From NCBI GenBank assembly GCA_963755195.1, contig CAVWIZ010000002.1, forward strand, positions 868,001 to 932,000: DNA of 64,000 nt, in the 5' to 3' direction. The stretch is from CAVQJU01 sp963755195 (lineage in GTDB: Bacteria; Acidobacteriota; Vicinamibacteria; Vicinamibacterales; CAVVIG01). The notes below the pieces were generated by a model, which was given only the letters and a program-made list of their open reading frames with translations, made no database searches and was not told the DNA's origin. Positions 10,333-18,311 of this stretch are shown here, piece after piece (the stretch's first letter is position 1; every line of letters starts with the position of its first letter). A program made the position numbers and the translations under genes.

Positions 10333-11643
10333 ATGAAGATTTGTGGGCAGCACGACGAGCGCACGATCCGCCAGCTGGAACGCTGCGTGGCGGCCGAAGA
10401 CGGCGCGATCGGGGTGCTCTGCGCGGACGGGCATCTCGGCTACTCCATGCCGATCGGTGGCGTCGTGGCCTATCGAGGCTTTGTGTCGCCGTCCGGTGTC
10501 GGCTACGACATCGCCTGCGGGAATCTCGCCGTGCAGACGAACGTCATGATGGCCGACATTGCGGTCGTCGACCGCCCGAGGATTGCCGACGAGATTCAGC
10601 GCCGGATCAGCTTTGGCATCGGCCGGAAGAACAACGAACCGATTGACGATCCGGTCTTCGCCTCGATTCACACCTCGCCCGTTCCGCAACAGAAGGGCCT
10701 GATCCAGATGGCCCGGCAGCAGCTCGGCACGGTGGGGAGCGGCAATCATTACGTGGACATCCTCGAAGATGAAGCTGGCGTGCTGTGGGTGGCCTGCCAT
10801 TTCGGATCGCGCGGCTTTGGTCACAAGACGGCGACAGGTTTCATGAACATTGCGTCCGGCCGCAAGTTCAACGATGGAGGTGGGGGAGGAGAGATGGATG
10901 CTCCGCCGTTGTTGCTCGACATCGAGACATCGGCCGGGTCTGATTACATTCAGGCGATGCGGATTGCCGGCGAGTATGCCTATGCGGGGCGGAATGCCGT
11001 GGTCGCGAAGGTGCTCGAGATCGTGGGCGCGCACGCTGAATTCTCGGTTCACAACCATCATAACTTCGCGTGGTTGGAGACGCATCACGGCGCGAACTGG
11101 TGGGTGGTGCGCAAAGGCGCGACGCCCGCTCAGCCCGGTCAATATGGATTTGTCGGCGGGTCGATGGGCGACATCAGCGTGATTCTCAAAGGCGTGGAGT
11201 CAGAAGCCTCGGAGGAGATGTTGTACTCGACCGTGCACGGCGCGGGACGGGTGATGAGCCGTACGCAAGCCGCCGGGAAACAGAAATGGATCAAGTGCTG
11301 GCAGTGTGGCCAGCGTGATTGTGATGGTGCCCTGGCGATCACTACTCCGCGCGGGGACGATGGCAGCAATCCGAAGTGTCCCAAATGTGGCAGTCGCACG
11401 AACAAACGGACCTGGCGGGAACGGCTTCAGACTGGCCTCGTGGACTTCGAGGCTGAGAGAGCCAAGCTCGACGCCAAGGGGATCGTCTTACGCGGCGCGG
11501 GCGCCGACGAAGCGCCTCCGGTCTATCGGTCGCTCAGCTCGGTACTCGACGCACATGCCGGCACGATCGAGATCGTGCACACGTTGACGCCTCGCATTGT
11601 CGTCATGGCCGGAGGCGACGAATTCGATCCGTACAAGGACTAA
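10333..11643 (+). CDS. rtcB: RtcB-family RNA ligase with zinc-ribbon insertion
   Basis: Conserved RtcB segments are present in order: DGHLGYSMPIGGVVA, GVGYDIACGN (metal ligands), GTVGSGNHYVDI, a histidine-rich HNHHNFAW and STVHGAGRVMSR, whose histidine is the residue guanylylated by GTP. The family joins 2',3'-cyclic phosphate or 3'-phosphate RNA ends to 5'-OH ends in tRNA splicing or RNA repair. Directly after the catalytic loop sits an insert of roughly 40 residues with CWQCGQRDC and CPKCGSR, a probable zinc ribbon that I do not expect in E. coli RtcB. The start is placed at ATG 10333 (MKICGQHDER), which has GGAG upstream; ATG 10297 would add 12 residues. The stop is 12 bases from the convergent vapC. 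Confidence 0.88.
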   Translation: MKICGQHDERTIRQLERCVAAEDGAIGVLCADGHLGYSMPIGGVVAYRGFVSPSGVGYDIACGNLAVQTNVMMADIAVVDRPRIADEIQRRISFGIGRKNNEPIDDPVFASIHTSPVPQQKGLIQMARQQLGTVGSGNHYVDILEDEAGVLWVACHFGSRGFGHKTATGFMNIASGRKFNDGGGGGEMDAPPLLLDIETSAGSDYIQAMRIAGEYAYAGRNAVVAKVLEIVGAHAEFSVHNHHNFAWLETHHGANWWVVRKGATPAQPGQYGFVGGSMGDISVILKGVESEASEEMLYSTVHGAGRVMSRTQAAGKQKWIKCWQCGQRDCDGALAITTPRGDDGSNPKCPKCGSRTNKRTWRERLQTGLVDFEAERAKLDAKGIVLRGAGADEAPPVYRSLSSVLDAHAGTIEIVHTLTPRIVVMAGGDEFDPYKD

Positions 11644-11654
11644 GGATGAGCAAA

Positions 11655-12017
11655 CTAAGTTGTGGCCAGCAGACCGAGCCGGTCGGCGGCACGTGCGAGG
11701 GGGCGGTCAAGCGTCAAGAGGTGCGTGTGCGCCAGAAGTGTTGACGCCAGCATGTGAACATCAATCCAGCCGAGACCGGATCCCATCAGACGGTGCCTGT
11801 CGATAAGGGTCAGGACATCGGCGGACCCGGCGAGAGGCGTCTGCGGCAACTTGCGCAGGAGGACAAGTGTTTCCGAGCGCCGTTTCAAGTTTCCGCACGC
11901 CAGCTCGCCGACGATGAACGGGTGACAGAGGACCTCTCCCTCGAGGAGCAAGTCGCTGAGTCTCCGGTTCCGTCGGCGGAAGTGGTCCACCCACACCGAG
12001 GTGTCAACGAGGGTCAT
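11655..12017 (-). CDS. vapC: VapC toxin, PIN-domain ribonuclease
   Basis: The 120-residue PIN domain has MTLVDTSVWVDHFR (first acidic residue), IVGELACGN (conserved glutamate), then GWIDVHMLAS with the third acidic position and LLTLDRPLARAA at the end. VapC proteins cleave tRNA or rRNA and are held inactive by VapB. Its ATG overlaps the vapB stop by four bases (ATGA), the standard antitoxin-first operon. It is convergent with rtcB. Confidence 0.92.
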   Translation of the reverse strand: MTLVDTSVWVDHFRRRNRRLSDLLLEGEVLCHPFIVGELACGNLKRRSETLVLLRKLPQTPLAGSADVLTLIDRHRLMGSGLGWIDVHMLASTLLAHTHLLTLDRPLARAADRLGLLATT

Positions 12018-12238
12018 ACGCGAGTTCGCTTCCCTCGGACCGTACGGCGGCTGGATCGTCGTCTGCGGGGAGTCTTGAGCGTCTTCTGTGAACCCCCGAG
12101 CGCGGCGAGTCGCCTGGCGCTTTCACGCGCGACAAGTGCTTCCAGACCGCGATGCACGACGGCGGTCTTTTCCCGCAGGCCGCTGAGACGGGTCGCTTCC
12201 GCCATCAGGCGATCGTCAATGTTGAGTGTCGTCCTCAT
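12014..12238 (-). CDS. vapB: VapB antitoxin
   Basis: The protein has 74 residues from the ATG at 12238 (MRTTLNIDDRLMAEATRLSG), the N-terminal strand-helix-helix of the VapB_antitoxin (PF09957) type. The C-terminal half after LAALGGSQ is basic and probably wraps the PIN toxin. An upstream in-frame ATG at 12274 would add 12 non-conserved residues and lies beyond the promoter described next, so 12238 is preferred. It represses its own operon together with VapC in the known family. Confidence 0.9.
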   Translation of the reverse strand: MRTTLNIDDRLMAEATRLSGLREKTAVVHRGLEALVARESARRLAALGGSQKTLKTPRRRRSSRRTVRGKRTRV

Positions 12239-12274
12239 ATGTATCAGTATGCATCTATGAGGCATACGCGTCAA
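12233..12274 (-). promoter_or_regulatory. vapBC promoter with inverted-repeat operator
   Basis: On the minus strand TTGACG (12274-12269), a 17-base spacer and CATACT (12251-12246) form a good sigma-70 pair. Initiation would fall within a base or two of the vapB ATG, so the mRNA would be leaderless. A perfect 7-base inverted repeat, CCTCATA at 12233-12239 and TATGAGG at 12256-12262, flanks the -10. It is a likely site for VapBC autorepression. Confidence 0.6.
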
Positions 12275-12343
12275 CGCGACTCGCTCGAGCGGGCTGTCTT
12301 GTCTGAATTGGTACCACTGACGAAGAAGACGGTCACGACGATC

Positions 12344-12487
12344 AACGCAGAGTTCGCAGAGGCCGCAGAGATCGCAGAGACCATGCCCACCGTCTCGGCC
12401 TGCGCTGCAGGCCGCCCGCGTCGGGCCGATCGTTCACAGCCTTCGAATACGTCAGTTCTCTCTGCGTGCTCTGCGTACTCTGCGTTT
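12344..12487. repeat. Inverted pair of CGCAGAG microrepeat arrays
   Basis: The left arm (12344-12380) carries AACGCAGAG, TTCGCAGAG, GCCGCAGAG and ATCGCAGAG in tandem. The right arm (about 12457-12487) carries the reverse complement words CTCTGCGTG, CTCTGCGTA and CTCTGCGTT. Between them is about 76 bases of unrelated sequence. Translated, the arms read AEFAEAAEIAE on one strand and NAEYAEHAE on the other, the familiar signature of spurious proteins. No transposase is present. It resembles a dispersed non-coding repeat family; function is unknown. Confidence 0.75.
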
Positions 12488-12519
12488 AAAGTGGTAGTCA
12501 AACCATTGTGTACGCGCCG

Positions 12520-13962
12520 CTAGAGCGCCAGAGGCGCGTAGAAGAGACGGACGTCGCGGATTTCCTGCTGCGTCCGCTCCGCCGACCATCCGCACTCGGC
12601 GCCGACGATGCCTGCCGCGCGTGCGACGACCGCGTCGCCGGGAAAGCCCAGCGCGCCGAGTGGTGTGCGGCGCACGATCGCGTCCACGAGCGTCACGACC
12701 ATCTCGTCGCGGACCGCGTCCACGAGCTCGACGTCGGGCTTGTACGGCAGGCGTGTCGTGGCCGTCTGGCAGGGCGCCGGCGAGCGACCGAGCTTCTCGA
12801 AAACACGGTCGGTGACCCGTTGAGCGACCGCGCGCGCCGTCGTGTACTTGGTGCCGGCGACGGTGATCAGCCCGTCTCGACGATCGTCAATCCGCTCGTG
12901 GCGTTCGAGGGCAACCCGCTGATTGCCGCTCGCTGACACCGCTGGGACGAGACCCCGATGCACGAGGGTCACGTCCGCGAGTGAAAGCGCAACCGAGGGA
13001 AACGCCTGGTTGATTTCGGCGATGAACGCCGTCACGTCAGCGTCGGTGATGCTCTCGACGTCCGCGTCGCGCAGGCGGTCCGACTCCCACGTCCCAAAGA
13101 GCGCGCGGCCTCGCCACGGCACGAGAAACAGGTTCCGTCCTGATGCGGACCGGCCGCCGATGGCGGCGCGGCCGGCCTCGCGGCGGGTGACGAGATTCAT
13201 CGCGGCGAGAAGCGGGACGTTTCTCTCCGGGCCAAGCCAGCGATTGACGCCGGCGCCAGCGGCATTCACGGTGACTCGCGCACCGATCTCGAGACTGTGC
13301 CGGCTGGAAGTGTCGGCGGCGTGCACCCCAACGACGCGCGATCCGTCAAGCAGGGGCGCCATGGCCTCCACATAGTTGGCGAGCTCGGCGCCGTGAGCGG
13401 ACGCGGCGAGCGCAAAGCTGAAGGTCAGGCGATCGGATTCCGTGCTCACGTAGTCGTGCCACACCGCGGCCCCAGTCAGGCCGCTGTCGGCGCCCAGTTC
13501 GGGAAAGCGGCGGATCGCGTCGGCTCGGGAAACGACGACCCCGGCCGGCACGTGGAGATCCGCCGGCACGTCGCGGTTGCGGTCGAACGCGACGATCCGA
13601 TCGAGGGCGAATCCCGCGCGCATGACCGTCCTGCTTCGCAGGATCGATCGCGATGCGTGCGAGAAGGGCAGCACGAATGGCTGAAGGTGGAGCGCGGCCG
13701 GCGCAATCCGCGCGAAAGTTCGGCGTTCGCCCAGTGACTCGCGCGCTCTGGCGATGTCGAGTGTCTGAAGGTATCTGAGGCCGCCGTGAATCGTGCGCAG
13801 GTGATTGAAGGAGGCGCCGCTCCCGAAGTCGCCGCGGTCGATGAGGGCGACCGCCAAACCTCGCTGCGCGCAGTCGTACGCAATCGTCAGCCCATAGATG
13901 CCGCCGCCGACGACGAGTACGTCGAACGTGCGGGCGGTCAGGCGGGCAACATCCCTGGTCAT
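12520..13962 (-). CDS. glpD: FAD-dependent glycerol-3-phosphate dehydrogenase
   Basis: This 480-residue protein starts at ATG 13962. The FAD-binding dinucleotide fold is FDVLVVGGGIYGLTIAYD near the N-terminus, followed by GSGASFNHLRTIHGGLRYLQ, the GlpD flavin/substrate region. It also has ALFGTWES and GLITVAGTKYTTARAVAQ, the conserved segment before the DAO_C domain. The enzyme oxidises sn-glycerol-3-phosphate to dihydroxyacetone phosphate at the membrane and passes electrons to quinone. An apparent 72-codon N-terminal extension overlaps the divergent methyltransferase and has no family match, so it is rejected. It is a single gene, not in a glp operon here. Confidence 0.9.
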   Translation of the reverse strand: MTRDVARLTARTFDVLVVGGGIYGLTIAYDCAQRGLAVALIDRGDFGSGASFNHLRTIHGGLRYLQTLDIARARESLGERRTFARIAPAALHLQPFVLPFSHASRSILRSRTVMRAGFALDRIVAFDRNRDVPADLHVPAGVVVSRADAIRRFPELGADSGLTGAAVWHDYVSTESDRLTFSFALAASAHGAELANYVEAMAPLLDGSRVVGVHAADTSSRHSLEIGARVTVNAAGAGVNRWLGPERNVPLLAAMNLVTRREAGRAAIGGRSASGRNLFLVPWRGRALFGTWESDRLRDADVESITDADVTAFIAEINQAFPSVALSLADVTLVHRGLVPAVSASGNQRVALERHERIDDRRDGLITVAGTKYTTARAVAQRVTDRVFEKLGRSPAPCQTATTRLPYKPDVELVDAVRDEMVVTLVDAIVRRTPLGALGFPGDAVVARAAGIVGAECGWSAERTQQEIRDVRLFYAPLAL

Positions 13963-14005
13963 GGTGTGGGCGCGGGCGCCAAAGACCCCGCGACGGTCGC
14001 GATAG

Positions 14006-14011
14006 TATAGT
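14006..14011 (+). promoter_or_regulatory. -10-like hexamer TATAGT before the methyltransferase
   Basis: TATAGT is 8 bases ahead of GTG 14020, in the 57-base divergent interval with glpD. Initiation at about 14018 would give a leader of about two bases. No strong -35 is seen. Confidence 0.4.
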
Positions 14012-14019
14012 GGGCGGCT

Positions 14020-14805
14020 GTGGCGAACGTGAGGAATGCGACGGCGGTCCCGACGAGTGACCGCGTCCGCGACTACTGGAATCAGCACATTCACGATCTC
14101 GAGATCACGCGGCATCCGGTCGGTTCGCGAGGCTTCTTCGACGATCTCGATCAATATCACTTCGAGAAACTTCATCACTTGCCGCGGCTCGTCGGCTATG
14201 ACAATTACAAAGGCCGCCGCGTGCTCGAGGTCGGCTGCGGCGCCGGCGTCGATTTGGCGCGTTTCGCCAGGGGCGGTGCGGAGGTGGTGGGTATCGACGT
14301 GGCGGAGTCGGCCATCGAACTGGCGCGCGCGAATTTCGCGCAGCAGGGCCTATCAGGCGAGTTTCAGGTCGCTGACGGCGAAAGGCTGCCGTTTCCGGAC
14401 GGTTCGTTCGATCTGGTGTTCGCGCATGGCGTCGTGCAGTACACGGCCGATCCCGGGCGGCTGGTCAACGAGTGCCGCCGCGTGCTGAAGCCCGGAGGCG
14501 AGGCCGTCTTTCAGGTGTACAACCGGATCTCGTGGTTGAACGCGCTGTCGAAGCTGATGAAGGTGGGCCTCGAGCACGACGACGCCCCCGTGTTGTTGAA
14601 ATTCAGCATCGGAGAGTTTCGGCGCCTGCTCTCCGGATTTCGGGACGTCCGCATCGTCCCCGAGCGCTTTCCGGTGAAGTCGCGCCTGCACGGCGGGTGG
14701 AAAGGCGCGCTGTACAACGGTCTGTTCGTTGGCACGTTCAACGTGCTGCCGAGGCCCCTCGTGGCGCGATTCGGATGGCACCTCCTCGCGTTCTGTCGAA
14801 GGTGA
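14020..14805 (+). CDS. Class I SAM-dependent methyltransferase
   Basis: The 261-residue protein starts at GTG. The SAM-binding motif is VLEVGCGAGVDLARFA (about residues 68-83), followed by VVGIDVAESAIELA, ADGERLPFPDGSFDLVF and the post-motif RVLKPGG. This is the Methyltransf_11 order seen in UbiE/MenG-like and small-molecule methyltransferases. The N-terminal 60 residues and the C-terminal third (PERFPVKSRLHGGWKG onward) are likely substrate-binding. Gene order (before dapF and radC) gives no hint of substrate. Confidence 0.82.
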   Translation: MANVRNATAVPTSDRVRDYWNQHIHDLEITRHPVGSRGFFDDLDQYHFEKLHHLPRLVGYDNYKGRRVLEVGCGAGVDLARFARGGAEVVGIDVAESAIELARANFAQQGLSGEFQVADGERLPFPDGSFDLVFAHGVVQYTADPGRLVNECRRVLKPGGEAVFQVYNRISWLNALSKLMKVGLEHDDAPVLLKFSIGEFRRLLSGFRDVRIVPERFPVKSRLHGGWKGALYNGLFVGTFNVLPRPLVARFGWHLLAFCRR

Positions 14806-14823
14806 TCGCGGCGCGGCAACCAC

Positions 14824-15624
14824 ATGATCAAGTTCACAAAGGCTCACGGATACGGGAACGACTTCCTGTACGTGGAAGAGGCCGACGTCGCCGGCGTCGC
14901 GCTGCCGGCGCTCACGAGAGAGATGTGCGATCGCCACTCCGGCGTGGGCGCCGACGGCCTGATTGTGTACCGCCGCACGCCGGCCGGCGGGTCCATGCGG
15001 CTGTTCAACGCCGATGGCGGGCGGGCTGAAGTCTCGGGCAACGGCGTGCGTGGATTGGCGGCCCTGCTCCTGCAGGGCAGCGAAAGTGCGGACGCCTCGG
15101 TCGCGATCGAGACCGAAGCAGGCATGAAGGACGTCGCACGCCTCGAGATTTCGAAATCGCGGCCGACCTTTCGCACGGCGATGGGACTGCCTGCCGATCT
15201 ACGCCAGGTGTCCGTGGCCGCGGGCGGCGAGACCGTCCAGGCCGTCGTCATGAATTTCGGCAACCCCCAGTGCGTCGTCCTTGGCCCTCTGCCGGCCGAC
15301 GACCGTTTCCAGCGACTCGGGAGTGAGCTCGAACGGCATCCGCTGTTTCCGGAAGGAACCAACGTCGAATTTGCGGCAGTCGAGCGGCCTGATTCGATCA
15401 GGATTCTGATCTGGGAACGAGGCGTCGGGCCGACGACGTCTTCCGGCACCGGCTCGTGCGCCGCCCTGGTGGCGGCCGCCGCCTTTGGCGGCGCGTCCCG
15501 CGATGCGAGCGTGGCGGCTCCCGGCGGTGCGCAGCGCGTCGAGTGGCGCGAGGACGGCGTTTACCTGACCGGATGGGCGGAAGTGCTGTGCGAAGGCACG
15601 TGGTTCCGCCAGCCGCCGCGCTAG
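14824..15624 (+). CDS. dapF: Diaminopimelate epimerase-like protein with Ser in place of both catalytic Cys
   Basis: The 266-residue protein has the DapF two-domain layout: FTKAHGYGNDF at the N-terminus, RHSGVGADGLIVY, then FNADGGRAEVSGNGVRG and IWERGVGPTTSSGTGSCA. DapF interconverts LL- and meso-diaminopimelate with two cysteines that act as acid and base in the contexts CGNG and CGTG. Here those positions read SGNG (Ser71) and SGTG (Ser207); Cys209 is the following non-catalytic position. The rest of the active-site frame is kept, so the protein may work with serines, act on another amino acid, or serve peptidoglycan synthesis as the only copy. Codons are plain TCG and TCC, so this is not an indel effect. 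Confidence 0.8.
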   Translation: MIKFTKAHGYGNDFLYVEEADVAGVALPALTREMCDRHSGVGADGLIVYRRTPAGGSMRLFNADGGRAEVSGNGVRGLAALLLQGSESADASVAIETEAGMKDVARLEISKSRPTFRTAMGLPADLRQVSVAAGGETVQAVVMNFGNPQCVVLGPLPADDRFQRLGSELERHPLFPEGTNVEFAAVERPDSIRILIWERGVGPTTSSGTGSCAALVAAAAFGGASRDASVAAPGGAQRVEWREDGVYLTGWAEVLCEGTWFRQPPR

Positions 15625-15782
15625 CGCCAACGCAGACGCGAGTGCGGGTGGCAGTTTCTTCTTTGTCCAAGCGCCGCCGCGGTTTCACTTTCGGCGGCGC
15701 GTCCCGTCGAACGCCCGCTTGCCGTCGCGGGAGGACGCTGCGCCCGGTTCTTGCACGCCGTTGGTCCCGGCCGTGTAGTACG

Positions 15783-16451
15783 ATGAAAGAACTGGCGCCC
15801 AACGACCGTCCGCGTGAGAAGTTGCTCACGCATGGCGCGTCGGCGCTCGGCGACAACGAACTGCTGGCGCTGGTGCTCGGAAGCGGGTGCCGTCATTCAG
15901 ATGCGCTGGCGGTGGCCAACGATCTGCTCGCCGCTCGAGGCGGCTTGCACGGGGTGTCGCGGTCGAGGGCCGACGATCTGGCCCGCGCGGCCGGTGTCGG
16001 CCGAGCCAAGTCGGCGCAGATTCTCGCCGCCGTCGAACTGGGCAGGAGGACGTTGACGCACGCGCCGCGCGAGCGCGTGCAGCTGCTGATGCCTCGCGAC
16101 TCGGTGGCGTACCTGATGCCGGCGTTTGGCGGCAAGCCGGTCGAACAGTTCGGGCTCGTCCTGCTCGACACGAAATACCGGGTCATCAGGACGACGGTGC
16201 TGGCGATTGGCACGTTGAACACCACCGTGGTGCAGCCTCGCGACGTGTTTCGTGAAGCCACGCTCGGCTCGGCAGCCGCGGTCGTGGTCTTCCACAACCA
16301 TCCGTCCGGCGATCCCACCCCGAGCCCAGACGATGTGGATCTGACGCGGCGGCTGGCGGCGGCGGGCGTGCTGATGGGAATCGATCTGGTGGATCACATC
16401 ATTCTGGGCGACGCGCGGTATTGCAGCTTCAAGGAAATGGGACGGCTGTGA
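15783..16451 (+). CDS. radC: RadC/JAB-domain DNA repair-associated protein
   Basis: This 222-residue protein starts at ATG 15783 (MKELAPNDRPREKLL), the standard RadC N-terminus. A helix-hairpin-helix segment (LARAAGVGRAKSAQILAAVE) comes next. The C-terminal MPN/JAB metal centre has a glutamate region followed by VVVFHNHPSGDPTPSPDD (HxH and the downstream Asp) and LVDHIILGDARYCSFKEMG. Bacterial RadC was named for a repair mutant but its exact activity is unsettled. The TGA overlaps the GTG of the symporter as GTGA. A decayed copy of its 3' third lies at 27668-27760. Confidence 0.92.
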   Translation: MKELAPNDRPREKLLTHGASALGDNELLALVLGSGCRHSDALAVANDLLAARGGLHGVSRSRADDLARAAGVGRAKSAQILAAVELGRRTLTHAPRERVQLLMPRDSVAYLMPAFGGKPVEQFGLVLLDTKYRVIRTTVLAIGTLNTTVVQPRDVFREATLGSAAAVVVFHNHPSGDPTPSPDDVDLTRRLAAAGVLMGIDLVDHIILGDARYCSFKEMGRL

Positions 16452-17305
16452 AAATCCAGCTGGACCTGGCCGTTCCGGCGATTTCGTTCCTTGTTTTGCT
16501 CGCCATCGGACTGGATCTCGTCCCAGCTGATTTCGCGCGTGTCCGTCGGCAGCATCGCGTGCTTGTCGCGGGGCTGGTCGGCCCGCTGCTGGTGCTGCCG
16601 CCACTGGCGCTGCTGCTGGTCGTGGTGTCTCGTCCCTCGTCTGATCTCCAGGCAGGATTGCTCCTGCTTGCGGCGTGCCCGATCGGAGGTATTTCAAACA
16701 CGTACAGCTACCTTGCGCGGGCATCGACGGCCTTGTCCGTGACGCTCACGGCGTGCTCCAGCCTCCTGGCCGTCGTGACCATTCCTGCACTGGCCGTGGC
16801 CTTCGGCGCCGCGTTGGGCCACCCGATGGAATTTCCCGTGCCCCTCCCGGTGATTCTCGCGCAGCTCCTGCTGATGCTCGCCGTTCCGGTCGCGCTCGGG
16901 ATGTGGGTGCGGTTCAGCCAGCCGACGCTGGCCGACCGCTCACAGCCCTACTTGAGGGCAATCGGTTTCGGCGGGATGGTGGTGTTGATCGTGTTGATCG
17001 TGGCGAGCAACCCTGTGGTCTTTGTCAGCGGCCTGCGCGACACCGTGCCGCTGGCCGCAACGTTCGTCGCCACGTCATTCGTTGCGGGCTGGTTGATCGG
17101 AGCCGCGGCCGGTGCGTCCCCGCCGGATCGATTCACACTCGCCACGGAGTTCGCGACCCGGAACATCGCCGTGGCCGCCGCCATCGCGCTCACGCTCGCC
17201 GGACGCGTCGAGTTTGCCTTGTTCGCCACCGCCTATTTCCTGACCGAAATTCCCCTGATGCTTGGCGCCATCGTCGTCTACCGCCGATGGGGGCAAGTGA
17301 TGTGA
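16448..17305 (+). CDS. Bile acid:sodium symporter (BASS/SBF)-family transporter
   Basis: The 285-residue protein is almost wholly hydrophobic, with 8-10 predicted helices. It starts at a GTG overlapping the radC stop. The family signature region AACPIGGISNTYSYLARASTALSV (about residues 74-98; the helix-break motif GGxxSN is present) and the second crossover ATEFATRNIAVAAAIAL (about 232-248) correspond to the two repeats that bind sodium and substrate. BASS proteins carry organic anions, pantoate or keto-acids; the substrate here is unknown. Coupling to radC looks accidental. Confidence 0.82.
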   Translation: MKIQLDLAVPAISFLVLLAIGLDLVPADFARVRRQHRVLVAGLVGPLLVLPPLALLLVVVSRPSSDLQAGLLLLAACPIGGISNTYSYLARASTALSVTLTACSSLLAVVTIPALAVAFGAALGHPMEFPVPLPVILAQLLLMLAVPVALGMWVRFSQPTLADRSQPYLRAIGFGGMVVLIVLIVASNPVVFVSGLRDTVPLAATFVATSFVAGWLIGAAAGASPPDRFTLATEFATRNIAVAAAIALTLAGRVEFALFATAYFLTEIPLMLGAIVVYRRWGQVM

Positions 17306-17334
17306 CAAGGGGGCCTTCGGCGGCCGACGCCGAT

Positions 17335-18264
17335 TCAGCCAACCGGCCTGCCATCCCACCGAAAGGGTGTTGAAGTCCGCCCCTGATCGGATGATCGCGC
17401 CGGTACTGGCCGCTACCTTGATCGCGTGCCGGCTTCCGACGGGGAAGACCAGCGTCGCGCCGACGCGCGAGTTCAGTTCGCGCATTCCGTAGGGGACGCC
17501 GTCCACCGACGCTTGTCCGCCGGCATACCACGTCGAATCGAAAGCCGCCCAAGCCTTTGGCGAGAGCGAATAACTGATGTGCGCTTGCAGGCTGCCGATC
17601 GGCGTCTGCGTGCGAACGGCCGTGCCGGGATAGAACGACGCGTTGTCGGCAAATAGCCACAGGCTGGCGTACGCGTCGACAAGCCACCGCCGGCCCACCG
17701 GGTACGACACGGCCAATTCGGGCTTGAACCCCCACCGGTTGGTCCCGAGGTTGACCAGGCGCTCGGGAAGTACTGGCCGGTTGGCGCGGCCACCGTCAGG
17801 CTGGCACCGATAATCGGCTTGCGCGGGGACTTGGCGAATTGCTCCGGCGTCATGGCAGGCGCCCCGGCGAGCAGGATGGAGAGGCGCAGCCGCATATCCG
17901 AAAATCCTGATCGGTCGACGTGCTCGGCCTGTTCAGCGACGTCGCCAGTGGCGTGTGCCCGCGAATACGGGAAGGCTACAAGCCCCTGGGCCGTCCGGCC
18001 GAACAAGCTGAAGCTCTGGGCGACGCCGACCGACGGCGTCCACACGTCCGCGTGGACGTTGTCAACGGCCAGCGTCGGATCGGTCAACACCCCACCGCTC
18101 GAGAAACTGACGCCCGCGATGGCGATGGTGAGGCCGACGGGAACCTTGGCATAGGCCCTGGGATCGAGATCCTGCGCGGCCGCGGGTGGCGCGACGAGCA
18201 ACAGACAAAGCGCGCCGCGTGCCAGGTACTCCCAGATGGTTCTTATGGGTGTTGCCCCTTTCAC
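17335..18264 (-). CDS. Outer-membrane MetA-pathway-like transporter (frameshifts near 17766 and near the 3' end)
   Basis: From GTG 18264 the minus strand gives a signal peptide (ARGALCLLLVAPPAAAQ). The barrel part follows with FGRTAQGLVAFPYSRAHATGD and MRLRLSILLAGAPAM. At about 17766 one base is missing and the frame resumes as ERLVNLGTNRWGFKPELAVSY, LVDAYASLWLFADNASFYPG and FNTLSVGWQAGW. This order matches the Phenol_MetA_deg/transporter family, which ends in a WQ-type strand. The uninterrupted frame runs on to 17075 through the convergent symporter. A second indel just after WQAGW would place the stop at 17335, which I prefer. It is the last gene of the sulfatase block. Confidence 0.65.
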
Positions 18265-18311
18265 ATTCAGGTCACTCTGGCGCCCCGGACCAGTAGCGCC
18301 AGGACCTCGGG

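Noticed and set aside
12271..12501. Minus-strand 76-residue ORF starting MTTTLNAEYAEHAER
   Set aside because: It is the translation of CGCAGAG repeats, a known source of spurious proteins.
12275..12519. Insertion sequence between vapBC and glpD
   Set aside because: The inverted arrays suggested one, but there is no transposase frame and no target duplication.
17075..17334. Extension of the barrel protein to 17075 on the minus strand
   Set aside because: It would overlap the convergent symporter by 230 bases with an unconserved tail; an indel after WQAGW with a stop at 17335 is more plausible.
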